Position numbers and translations under genes: made by a program. Below are positions 36,631-45,084 of a stretch of DNA of 57,143 nucleotides, piece after piece. The notes beneath the pieces are model-generated. The model searched no databases, was not told where the DNA came from, and worked only from the letters and a program-made list of their open reading frames with translations. Position 1 is the first letter of the stretch, and each line of letters opens with the position of its first letter. Source of the DNA: Lentimicrobium sp. (lineage in GTDB: Bacteria > Bacteroidota > Bacteroidia > Bacteroidales > Lentimicrobiaceae); NCBI GenBank assembly GCA_019429275.1, contig JAHYJC010000030.1, forward strand, positions 1 through 57,143. Reading direction: 5' to 3'.

Positions 36631-38660
36631 TTACTGTAATATCACTTTTTTCGGATCAACGGTAATTTCCTTTAATCTGGCTGCAACCTTAGGTTTCATG
36701 CTTTCCTGGTAACGTCCGCCAAGATGCTTTGACAGAAATTTCTCGACAGCAGCCAACATTGCTATATTGTTTACCGGATGAGCAAAACCATGTCCTTCAT
36801 CGGGAGCCACTATATACTCAACCGGGAAGCCTCGGTCGCGCAGTGCAACTACAATCTGAACAGACTCATGCTGTTTTACACGAGGGTCATTGGCACCCTG
36901 AACTACCATGAGCGGAGCGCTGATTTTACTTGCAGAAAACAAGGGAGACATTTTTTCGAGGTCGGCCTGACCTTCAGGTGTTGAAGGATCGCCCATGCGC
37001 TCATAAAAAATTTTTCTGATTGATTCCCAATAGGATGGTATTGAGTTAAGTAGTGTGATAAGGTTTGATGGTCCGACAATGGAAACGCCGCAAGCGTAAA
37101 CATCCGGCGTAAAAGCCAGGCCGGCCAGCGTGGCATATCCACCATAGGACCCACCCATAATGGCAACCTTTTTGGCATCCACTATTCCCTGATCAATCAG
37201 GTATTTTACTCCCCAGGTAATGTCATCCTGCATTTTACGTCCCCATTCTTTGTTTCCGGCATTGGTAAATTTTTTGCCATACCCGGTCGATCCCCTGAAG
37301 TTGGGATCAAGTACAGCATATCCACGGTTTGCCAGAAACTGTGCATAGGAATTGAATCCCCATCCCGAGCGGGCCCATGGGCCACCATGAGGCATGACCA
37401 CAAGAGGAAGGTTTTTTGCTTCTTTGCCTTTGGGGAGCGTCAGGTAGGCAGGAATCTTAAGTCCATCTGCCGATTTGTAACTTATGGCTTCCATTTTTGC
37501 CATGTGTTCAACAGGAATGGCCGGACGCGGAGTGTACTGATAAGTGAGTTTTTGAGTCTGGCGATCATAAAGGTATGATTTTCCCGGGTCTACATCGCTG
37601 TATGTTCCGATCAGCCAGAATCGCTCGTCTGCAGAAGATAGGGCAAAATAAGGTTCAACATCCTTATCCTTCGTTGCATTCTGATTATCTTGTAATCTCT
37701 TTCATAATCCTGAATCTTCCAGCGAATCTGCTCACGTTCGCTTTCATAGGTTGTATAAATAATTTCACGGGTAACTTCTGAGAAGATCACACTCCCCAGA
37801 TCAACCCTGTAATCGGGATCTTCTTCGACAAATTCTTCCTTCAGTGTTTCGGGATCAAGCAAAATCAACTGGCTGCGGTCAACTTTTTCTCCTTTGTTTG
37901 TGTGAATATAAACCCTGGAATTATTTTTGTCGAATGCAAGCGGATATGCTGTTTCAAAAACCGAGGAGGAATAAATCGGGGTAAATCCATTATCATCAAC
38001 ACGAAGAATTTCGTTGCTCCCGTCAGAATTTGATCGGGTTGCTAGTCTTAATTTGTCATCCCAATCGAAAATCCATCCGGTAATGCGGTCATTTTCTGAG
38101 TTTTGCCTGATTAAGGTGTGTTCACCTGTTGATAATTTCATTTTATAAAGGTCATGCCATGCTTTGTCGCGATCATTTAAACCAATGTAAATGGCATCGG
38201 GATCGGTTCGGGGTAAAGCATAAATCTGTACCCTGACACCTTTGAGGTTGGTAAGGTCACGGTTTGGTGGAACTTCGCTTCCACGCAGAGGTTTTTCGGT
38301 TGGATTTACAGCGTAAATATTGAAATTTTCATCACCACCCTTGTCCTGGGCATACAAAATGAATTTTCCATCTCTTGACCAGAAATAATTGCGGACTGGC
38401 CGCTCAGTATCTGCAGTGAGAGGGCGGGCTGATTCAAAAGGCTCATCAATCGTTTTGACCCAAATATTCATTACGCCTTTGTAAGGCTTTATGAAAGAAA
38501 TCATCGATCCGTCAGGAGATAACTGACCCCCTGCAATTTCAGGATTATCGAAAAAAAGTTCCCTGTCGATGAGAGGAGGGAGCCCATCGTTTTGGGCAGA
38601 GGTTAAACTCCCTAAAGTAACCATTAGCATTGAAATCATCAGCAATCTGATTGTTTTCAT
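36631..38660 (-). pseudogene. S9 prolyl oligopeptidase-family peptidase, frameshifted
   Basis: Two adjacent frames together make one secreted S9-type serine peptidase of about 675 residues. The first (37611-38660) has a signal peptide and the beta-propeller with LSPDGSMISF and WSRDGKFILYAQD. The second (36631 to about 37700) has the alpha/beta-hydrolase catalytic domain with [10 protein letters not shown] (catalytic Ser), VQGANDPRV (Asp) and DEGHGFAHP (His). The break lies near 37690-37703. The first frame runs on for some 20 unrelated residues and stops, while the second, after [14 protein letters not shown], resumes exactly where homologues continue ([17 protein letters not shown]). One base inserted near the break would restore the frame. 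It is either a recent mutation or an assembly error; all other parts look intact. Confidence 0.85.
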
Positions 38661-38895
38661 AAATGTTTGATTTTTTAATGAATTGTACAGAGATTAATAA
38701 CAATAATAACTCATCCCTGTTTTTACAAAGTGGAGATTTATATATTTTTTATCCGACCAGAATCAGGTCTGAAAATCAAAAAAATTCAAAAAATAACACA
38801 CCCTGAAAAGGAAAAGGATACAAACCACGCAGATTCAAGTCACTAAACACCAAAAAATCAGGAAGGATTATATCACAATAGCTATCATATTGTAT

Positions 38896-40098
38896 TTAAA
38901 CCCTTTCGATAGCCAAGGCGATGCCCTGACCAACACCAATACACATGGTGCAAAGGGCTTTGCCGAGTTGATTACGCTGAAGCTGATGCACTGCTGTTGT
39001 AACTAATCGGGCTCCACTCATGCCAAGCGGATGCCCGATGGCAATGGCTCCACCCTGTGGATTTATCCTCGGATCATCGTCGGCAATTTTCAGCAGCCGG
39101 GTGCAGGCCAACGACTGGGCTGCGAATGCCTCATTAAGTTCAATGATGTCAAAATCTTTCAGTGATAATCCTGTTAATGTCAGCAATTTTTCTGTAGCCG
39201 TTACAGGTCCAATACCCATGATTCTCGGTGGTACTCCCGCACTCTGCATGGCAATAATCCTGGCCAGGGGTTTGAGGTTAAATGCTTTAACGGCTTCTGC
39301 AGAGGCAACGATCAGTGCAGCAGCACCATCATTTACTCCCGAAGCATTGGCTGCGGTAATGGTACCTTCGGGCCGCGTAATAACTTTAAGTGTAGCCAGT
39401 TTTTCAAGTGGTGTGAGCCGTGGAAATTCATCGGCGCTGAAAATCATCGGATCTGACTTTGGAACCGGAATCGGAACCGGAATTATTTCAGCATCAAGCC
39501 ATCCCTTCTCTTTGGCTTCTTTGGTTTTCAGCTGACTGCGATAGGCGAAAAAGTCCTGATCTTCTCGGCTGATTTTGTATTCCTGTGCCAGGTTTTCGGC
39601 GGTTTCAATCATTGAATCTACACCATAGAGCTGCTGCATTCTTTTATTTACAAACCGCCAGCCAATCGTAGTATCGTAAATTTCGGTTTGACGGGCAAAT
39701 GCTTCTGTTGCCTTACCCATCACGAAAGGGGCACGGCTCATGCTTTCCACTCCACCGGCAATAATCAGGTGGGCTTCGCCGGCTTTGATGGCGCGCGAAG
39801 CAGCTCCAACGGCTTCCATACCTGATCCGCAAAGGCGGTTAACTGTTACACCGGGAACTGTGTGAGGTAAACCGGCAAGCAGCAAAGCCATACGCGCCAC
39901 GTTGCGGTTATCTTCGCCGGCCTGGTTGGCACATCCGTAAATAACATCATCGATGTGTGAAGGATCAATTCCCGGATTACGTTCCAGAATATTTTTCATG
40001 GGGATAGCCGCAAGATCGTCAGTCCTGACAGAGGCAAGAGATCCCCCGTAACGTCCAATAGGTGTGCGTATTGCATCGCAAATAAATACTTCTTTCAT
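38896..40098 (-). CDS. pcaF: 3-oxoadipyl-CoA thiolase-like acyltransferase
   Basis: The 400-residue thiolase has the active-site C90 in VNRLCGSGMEA, H356 in IAIGHPLGMSG and C386 in CTMCIGVGQG. Beyond the general family it carries the marks of 3-oxoadipyl-CoA thiolases (PcaF/PaaJ): YGCANQAGEDNRNVARMALLLAGLP at 54-78 and DTTIGWRFVN near 147. These enzymes split 3-oxoadipyl-CoA with CoA into succinyl-CoA and acetyl-CoA. It is the last gene of a five-gene minus-strand operon, 40 bp after the aminotransferase. A plain acetoacetyl-CoA thiolase is possible, but the signature argues otherwise. Transcript end signals are not obvious downstream. Confidence 0.85.
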   Translation of the reverse strand: MKEVFICDAIRTPIGRYGGSLASVRTDDLAAIPMKNILERNPGIDPSHIDDVIYGCANQAGEDNRNVARMALLLAGLPHTVPGVTVNRLCGSGMEAVGAASRAIKAGEAHLIIAGGVESMSRAPFVMGKATEAFARQTEIYDTTIGWRFVNKRMQQLYGVDSMIETAENLAQEYKISREDQDFFAYRSQLKTKEAKEKGWLDAEIIPVPIPVPKSDPMIFSADEFPRLTPLEKLATLKVITRPEGTITAANASGVNDGAAALIVASAEAVKAFNLKPLARIIAMQSAGVPPRIMGIGPVTATEKLLTLTGLSLKDFDIIELNEAFAAQSLACTRLLKIADDDPRINPQGGAIAIGHPLGMSGARLVTTAVHQLQRNQLGKALCTMCIGVGQGIALAIERV

Positions 40099-40138
40099 AG
40101 AAGCGGGATTTTAATGGTTAACCGTAATGTAAAAAAAC

Positions 40139-41482
40139 TTAAGCCGATAGATAGGGTTTGATAAACCTGAAACTATTCAGCATGGCTTCGCTCAGCATAT
40201 CAATTTCCTTTTGCGTGATGACGGTTGACAGCACGCACGAACAGGAATTGATAATGATGATGTTTTCTTCGTACATTTTATCGAGGAAGAGGTTGATCAC
40301 TTTTTTTCTGGCAGCATCTTCATAGCTTTCGCGGAAGTTTGTCGGGGCAACCTCACGGAAATGTATTTTAAACATAGAACCTTTACCGGTGATGCTCAAA
40401 GGAATATCTGCAAGTTTTCCGGCTTCCTTTATCTGTTTAATGGCAATCTGTGAATTGTGATTCAGTTTGTCCAAGGCTTCTCTGTCAAGCAATTCCATTG
40501 CTACTTTGCCCGCTGTCATTGATACAGGATTTGCCGAAAAAGTACCGGAAAGTGCAAATCTGTAGTCGTTACCACTGGGATCGAGAATGTTCATAATTTC
40601 TTTGTTGCCTGCAAGACCACCAATAGGAAAGCCTCCACCAATGATTTTTCCAAGTGATGTAAGATCAGGTTTGACATTATAATTACTTTGAGCTCCTTCA
40701 TATGCAACCCTGAAACAGATGACTTCATCAAAACAGAGCAGGGCATTATTTTGCCGGGTCCAGTTGTAAACGGCTTCCACAAATTCAGGAGTTGCCTGCA
40801 CCATACCAATGCGGTGAGGCACCGGATCAATAATGACACAAGCCAGGTGAGCAGCATGCCGGTTCAGGATATTAATGGTACGCTCAATATCGTTGTATGG
40901 AAAAATTACTACGTTATCGAGCACCTCCTTTGGAGTTCCCTGCACATGTGCAACACTGTTCGGGCTGTCGATATCGCCCCAGTTGGCCGGTGAGGCACTC
41001 TGGCTTACCTCGGCAGTGTCGAAACTGCCATGATACCCGCCTTCAGCTTTGGCAATCTTTGGCTTTCCGGTATATGCGCGTGCTGCTTTGATCATAGCCA
41101 TAACAGCTTCGGTTCCTGAGTTCATGAAACGGATTTTGTCAAACCCGGGGACACGGTTACATAACAAGCTGGCATGTTCTATTTCAATTTCTGTTGCCAG
41201 GGTATAGGCTGTTCCTTTTTTGATCTGGTTGCAAACAGCTTCAACAATTTTCGGATGGGCATGGCCATGGATCAGAGAGGCAATGTTATTGGCAAAATCA
41301 ACTTTTTTTACTCCGTTAATATCAGTTATATAACAGCCTGAAGCTTCCGACACGTAAAAGGGGTGAGGCTTATGGAAAACAACATTGCGGCTGATGCCTC
41401 CAGGCATTACCTCACAGGCGGTTTTATAAAGTTCTTCTTCCGTTGCTTCTGTTTTCATCTTATAATCTTGGTTGCTCGACAT
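40139..41482 (-). CDS. Class III aminotransferase, candidate beta-amino acid (3-aminoadipate) transaminase
   Basis: The 447-residue PLP enzyme belongs to the class III fold near glutamate-1-semialdehyde aminomutase. It has the GTE motif (123-125), D252 in LCFDEV and the PLP lysine K279 in SLGKIIGGGFPIG. The N-terminal PGGISRNVVFHKPHPFYV (27-44) is the stretch that in beta-phenylalanine-type transaminases supplies an arginine (here R32) for the substrate carboxylate. It sits in the operon with an aminomutase before it and a 3-oxoacid CoA-transferase beside it. I therefore infer that it turns the beta-amino acid made by the mutase into a 3-oxo acid. GSA aminomutase proper is unlikely, because no heme-pathway gene is near. 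It starts 28 bp after the CoA-transferase gene. Confidence 0.8.
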   Translation of the reverse strand: MSSNQDYKMKTEATEEELYKTACEVMPGGISRNVVFHKPHPFYVSEASGCYITDINGVKKVDFANNIASLIHGHAHPKIVEAVCNQIKKGTAYTLATEIEIEHASLLCNRVPGFDKIRFMNSGTEAVMAMIKAARAYTGKPKIAKAEGGYHGSFDTAEVSQSASPANWGDIDSPNSVAHVQGTPKEVLDNVVIFPYNDIERTINILNRHAAHLACVIIDPVPHRIGMVQATPEFVEAVYNWTRQNNALLCFDEVICFRVAYEGAQSNYNVKPDLTSLGKIIGGGFPIGGLAGNKEIMNILDPSGNDYRFALSGTFSANPVSMTAGKVAMELLDREALDKLNHNSQIAIKQIKEAGKLADIPLSITGKGSMFKIHFREVAPTNFRESYEDAARKKVINLFLDKMYEENIIIINSCSCVLSTVITQKEIDMLSEAMLNSFRFIKPYLSA

Positions 41483-41510
41483 GATATTTGTGATTTTGTA
41501 TTCGGTGAGT

Positions 41511-42161
41511 TTAGTATTGTTTCAGTTCGGCTTCGGTACAGCTTTTCAAATAATCAAAATCAATTTCGGGAGCCATTTCCCTGACATACAGCCCTGTATC
41601 TTTGACATCAATCACGGCGTAATCGGTGTAAATGTGGCTGACTACGCCTTTTCCGGTAAGTGGATAAGAGCAGTGTTTTACAATTTTCGGTTCACCATTT
41701 TTGGTAAGATGCTGGGTAAATATAATGATGGTTTTAACCCCCTGCACCAGATCCATGGCTCCGCCTACGGCAGGTATGGCGCCCGGCTCGCCGGTTGACC
41801 AGTTGGCGAGATCACCGTTTTCTGATACCTGAAAAGCACCCAGCACGCAGATATCGATATGTCCGCCCCGAATCATGGCAAAGCTGTCGGCATGGTGAAA
41901 AAAGCAGGCTCCTTTAATTGCAGTCACAGGTTTTTTGCCGGCGTTAATGAGTTCATCATCTTCATTTTCTTTGACAGGAGAGGGGCCAACCCCCAGCAAG
42001 CCGTTTTCGGTATGAAAAATAACTTCCCTGTCATGGGGAATGTAATTGGCTACAAGTTCCGGCAGCCCGATACCAAGGTTCACGTAAGCTCCGTTTGGGA
42101 TGTGGCCGGCTATTTTCTGAGCCATTTCCTCACGGTTCCATCCTTTTCTTATTTCTACCAT
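41511..42161 (-). CDS. pcaJ: 3-oxoadipate CoA-transferase-like subunit B
   Basis: The 216-residue subunit carries the catalytic glutamate in FHTENGLLGVGP (about residue 52), the residue that forms the CoA thioester intermediate in type I CoA-transferases. NLGIGLPELVANY, INAGKKPVTAIKGACFFHHADSF and FQVSENGDLANWSTG follow the sequence of PcaJ-type 3-oxoadipate CoA-transferases closely; SCOT-type ones are less similar from memory. The enzyme would move CoA from succinyl-CoA to a 3-oxoacid. Its start overlaps the subunit A gene by 7 bp, so the two are made in equal amounts. Confidence 0.88.
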   Translation of the reverse strand: MVEIRKGWNREEMAQKIAGHIPNGAYVNLGIGLPELVANYIPHDREVIFHTENGLLGVGPSPVKENEDDELINAGKKPVTAIKGACFFHHADSFAMIRGGHIDICVLGAFQVSENGDLANWSTGEPGAIPAVGGAMDLVQGVKTIIIFTQHLTKNGEPKIVKHCSYPLTGKGVVSHIYTDYAVIDVKDTGLYVREMAPEIDFDYLKSCTEAELKQY

Positions 42162-42868
42162 GGGTACCTCCTGTTCTCACTGATCAGTTGATTTTCGCTG
42201 ACCGGATTGGTAATTTCTACTACTTTTTTTACAAAAATTCCTGGTGTGATCACGATTTCGGGATCAATGCCGCCAAGCTCCACGATTTCAGCAGCCTGAA
42301 CAATGGCCGATTTGGCTGCCATACACATTATCGGACCAAAATTGCGGGCTGTTTTATTGAATAGCAGATTTCCGTAACGGTCTGCAATTTTACATTTAAC
42401 CAGTGCAAAATCGGCTTTCAGACCATATTCCATCACATAGGGTTTTCCGTTGAAAAGCCGGATCTCTTTGCCTTCGGCAAGCGGCGTGTTGACCGAAGTA
42501 GGGGTAAAGAATGCCGGAATTCCGGCACCTCCGGCCCTGATGCGTTCAGCAAGAGTGCCCTGGGGAACCAATTCCAGTTCAATTTCACCTTTGCGGTAAA
42601 GCTCAGGAAACACAACAGAATTTGCTGTCCTCGGAAACGAACAGATCATTTTCCGGACCTGTTTGTTTTCAATCAGTGCGGCAAGGCCAATGTGACCGTT
42701 GCCGGTATTGTTGCTCACCACGGTCAGGTTACGGGCTCCCTGATCTATCAGGGCATGAATGAGTTCAATGGGGCTTCCGGCTTCTCCGAAACCACTGATC
42801 ATGATGGTGGCTCCGTCAAAAATATCAGCCACAGCTTCTGAAGCTGTTTTTGCTATCTTGTTGATCAT
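42155..42868 (-). CDS. pcaI: 3-oxoadipate CoA-transferase-like subunit A
   Basis: The 237-residue subunit has the glycine-rich SGFGEAGSPIELIHAL (25-40), VVSNNTGNGHIGLAALIENKQVRKMICSFPRTANS (50-84), LELVPQGTLAERIRAGGAGIPAFFTPT and NFGPIMCMAAK. This agrees with PcaI almost stretch by stretch. It pairs with the overlapping subunit B gene to make a type I CoA-transferase. The gene begins 20 bp after the aminomutase gene, in the same operon. That a 3-oxoadipate enzyme sits directly behind an amino acid mutase is the main clue to the proposed pathway. Confidence 0.88.
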   Translation of the reverse strand: MINKIAKTASEAVADIFDGATIMISGFGEAGSPIELIHALIDQGARNLTVVSNNTGNGHIGLAALIENKQVRKMICSFPRTANSVVFPELYRKGEIELELVPQGTLAERIRAGGAGIPAFFTPTSVNTPLAEGKEIRLFNGKPYVMEYGLKADFALVKCKIADRYGNLLFNKTARNFGPIMCMAAKSAIVQAAEIVELGGIDPEIVITPGIFVKKVVEITNPVSENQLISENRRYPW

Positions 42869-42888
42869 AATAATGAATTATTTTCAGA

Positions 42889-44472
42889 CTATTTTTTTCG
42901 GGATGTCACAATGGATTTTTCTAAATGGTTCTCGATCTGATTAAGCTCATCTTCATAAAAATGCTGGTCGGCACCATAAGGTTTCAGATTTGCCATTGTG
43001 TTTTCTTGTTCATCATATTTAACAAGTATTACCTTATCCATCCATTCCATGTTCCTGGCTTCATTAAATTTCAGGGCGAAAAGTTTCTCTCCGTTATGTT
43101 CAAGGGTTCCCAGCATAGAAATTTTTCCGGCCGATGAGGTCATGGTAATGTACCTCGACGGGCGGTTAATGGATGCCAGTGAACGGTAAACCTTGCTGAA
43201 TACTTCATTGATTTTTGCCAGCGGTTGGGTGAAATAATGATGCTCTCCGGTTGGACGGGCACAGTACATGGAGTGGAATCCCACGCCAAGCATGGCGAAC
43301 AGGTTGCCAAGATCAATCCAGTTTTGGGCAGAGCGGTCAACATCTACTTCGCCATTTTCATTGGAAAACAGACTGATGTGATTCATTATTGGGCTCTGGC
43401 TCTTTACCGTAACCCCATTGGCTTTAAGTCGTCGGATGGCTGCAATGGTGCTGGGATTCATCAACTCGCGCGGCGTAGAAAAATGCGACATAAACACCAA
43501 CTGAATTCCGTTTTCGTATAGCTTTTTGAATAAACTGAGCATTTTGTTGTACGAAGGCATGATGATCAGCTCCGGGTTAAAGGTCAGTACTCGGGTTCCC
43601 AGACGTATGGTTTTGATATGGCCAAGTGCCGGATCTTCAATAATGGGTGTGATGTATTCTTCGAAACGGTCGGCACTGATATATCCGGCATCACCACCTG
43701 TAATCAGCACATCGCTGACTTCTTTATGTTGTTTCAGGTATTCATGAACCTGGTAGATATCCTTCTGTACAAACATGTCCTCATCACCGCGCACCTGTGC
43801 ATGACGGAAACAGTAGTTGCAGAATGCAAAACAATTCTGGGTCTGTATGTCGAAAATTAACTGGCACTGAGGATATTTATGCTGACTTCCTTCAACTACC
43901 TCGGCTTCTCCGTCTGAATTGATAAAAGTAGGCTTATTAATTTGTTGTTTGCCGTCATGAGGGTTGGTTTCCTTCATGTAATCCTTTACTATCTGTTGCT
44001 TTTCCTCTTCAGTTGAGGCACTCAGAAAGGCTTTTGCCACGTCGGGCCTTATCATTCCCGGCTGAGGGAAAACCAACTGAAAAACCGAATCTTTCTTAAA
44101 ATTTGACCAGTTGATGGTGTTCAAAACATGTTTGGTAGCCATAAACCGGTAAATATGAATGAACAATTCACGCTCCTCAAGGTGGCCAATGTGTATGCCG
44201 TTGGATTCCAGAATTTCGTTGATCTCCCTGAAGCCTTTCAGCCCGATGTATTGTTTTTTATCGTTAAAATGAAACTCCTCTTTTTCCTTCAATCCCGAAT
44301 GTTGGGGAAAAGTTGTATGCACGCGGCTCAAAACTCCTACCGGAAGAAGATTCTCATTGTGGATAATGGCTTTGGTTTCATCAGAATAATGGAAACGGTT
44401 CATCAGGTTTTCTACATCAGCTTTGCTGAAAAGTACTTTTTCAGGTGCGACTGTCATCGTGTTGTTGTTCAT
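42889..44472 (-). CDS. KamA-family radical SAM 2,3-aminomutase, candidate 2-aminoadipate aminomutase
   Basis: The 527-residue protein belongs to the PLP- and radical-SAM-dependent aminomutases. It has the CxxxCxxC iron-sulfur motif at C214, C218 and C221 (CFAFCNYC), R223 at the place that binds the substrate carboxylate, LITGGDAGY (256-264) for SAM, and the PLP lysine K450 in SSAGK. By count from that lysine, the two aspartates that hold the lysine side chain in Clostridium lysine 2,3-aminomutase (D293, D330) are missing. The nearby residues are A405/R406 and T443. The substrate side chain is thus probably not an amine; a carboxylate fits better. About 89 extra N-terminal residues precede the core. 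Context suggests 2-aminoadipate; glutamate or lysine are alternatives. Confidence 0.85.
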   Translation of the reverse strand: MNNNTMTVAPEKVLFSKADVENLMNRFHYSDETKAIIHNENLLPVGVLSRVHTTFPQHSGLKEKEEFHFNDKKQYIGLKGFREINEILESNGIHIGHLEERELFIHIYRFMATKHVLNTINWSNFKKDSVFQLVFPQPGMIRPDVAKAFLSASTEEEKQQIVKDYMKETNPHDGKQQINKPTFINSDGEAEVVEGSQHKYPQCQLIFDIQTQNCFAFCNYCFRHAQVRGDEDMFVQKDIYQVHEYLKQHKEVSDVLITGGDAGYISADRFEEYITPIIEDPALGHIKTIRLGTRVLTFNPELIIMPSYNKMLSLFKKLYENGIQLVFMSHFSTPRELMNPSTIAAIRRLKANGVTVKSQSPIMNHISLFSNENGEVDVDRSAQNWIDLGNLFAMLGVGFHSMYCARPTGEHHYFTQPLAKINEVFSKVYRSLASINRPSRYITMTSSAGKISMLGTLEHNGEKLFALKFNEARNMEWMDKVILVKYDEQENTMANLKPYGADQHFYEDELNQIENHLEKSIVTSRKK

Positions 44473-45084
44473 TTCGGGTAATTTTTATTTGAATTTTTAT
44501 GTTGATGTTTGTTTTTTTGAAGAATTGCCTTCCTTACAGATCAGGGTTCGTTAATGCGTAAAATTTTATTTTTTAATCTGATAAGGTGTGGAAATTAGTT
44601 ATGAATTTTTCTGTCAGAGGGTTTGGGTTGCCAGAAAAAGTGTGAAACGCATTTGATTTCTTAAAGTCCTCTATCAAGTCTGAAAGCCGGAATCTGTCAT
44701 CAAGGGATGAAAGGTAATTGCCTGGTCCTGTGTTGTTTGAGATTAAGGTGCAGGAGCTGAACCTTGTAATTAAAACTGTTGAATTCTTTAACATAATGCT
44801 ACGCCATTCAGGCTGTGAAAGTAAACAAAGACTTTGATTTAAAACCCTAAATCTGATTATTTTTTTTCAGGTCTATCCGGTAGTTCAACCTGGCAAACCA
44901 GAAGTTAGTTTTTGTTAAGTTCCCGCAATTTTCATTGACCATCTTCTCTTCCTGATTCCTTTTGTTTTCCTACTTTTGCCCTGAACTGCAAAATCCAACA
45001 ACAGCACCCTTCAGGTTATTTGTCGGGAATATTTGATTGCTTCAATGCCTGATGCACCTGATGACTTCTAAATTATTTTCAGCC
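44473..45084. other. Divergent region between the aminomutase operon and the PatB-like gene
   Basis: About 610 bases with no convincing gene. A minus-strand frame of 73 codons (44573-44794) has no recognised features. Toward the PatB-like gene there is a perfect -7 box TACTTTTG (44971-44978), 106 nt before its start. No -7 box was found for the aminomutase operon. No riboswitch fold was recognised by eye. Confidence 0.45.

Noticed and set aside
38896-42868. Aromatic-compound beta-ketoadipate pathway
   Set aside because: pcaIJF-like genes are present, but there are no ring-cleavage, cycloisomerase or lactone hydrolase genes. The operon joins them to amino acid enzymes instead.
38896-44472. 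Classical lysine fermentation cluster (kamA-kamDE-kdd-kce-kal-atoAD)
   Set aside because: No beta-lysine 5,6-aminomutase, 3,5-diaminohexanoate dehydrogenase, cleavage enzyme or deaminase gene is present. The mutase lacks the lysine-binding aspartates, and the CoA-transferase resembles PcaIJ.
44573-44794. Minus-strand 73-codon frame upstream of the aminomutase
   Set aside because: No hydrophobic segment, conserved motif or recognisable domain, and composition unlike the surrounding genes. Treated as chance.
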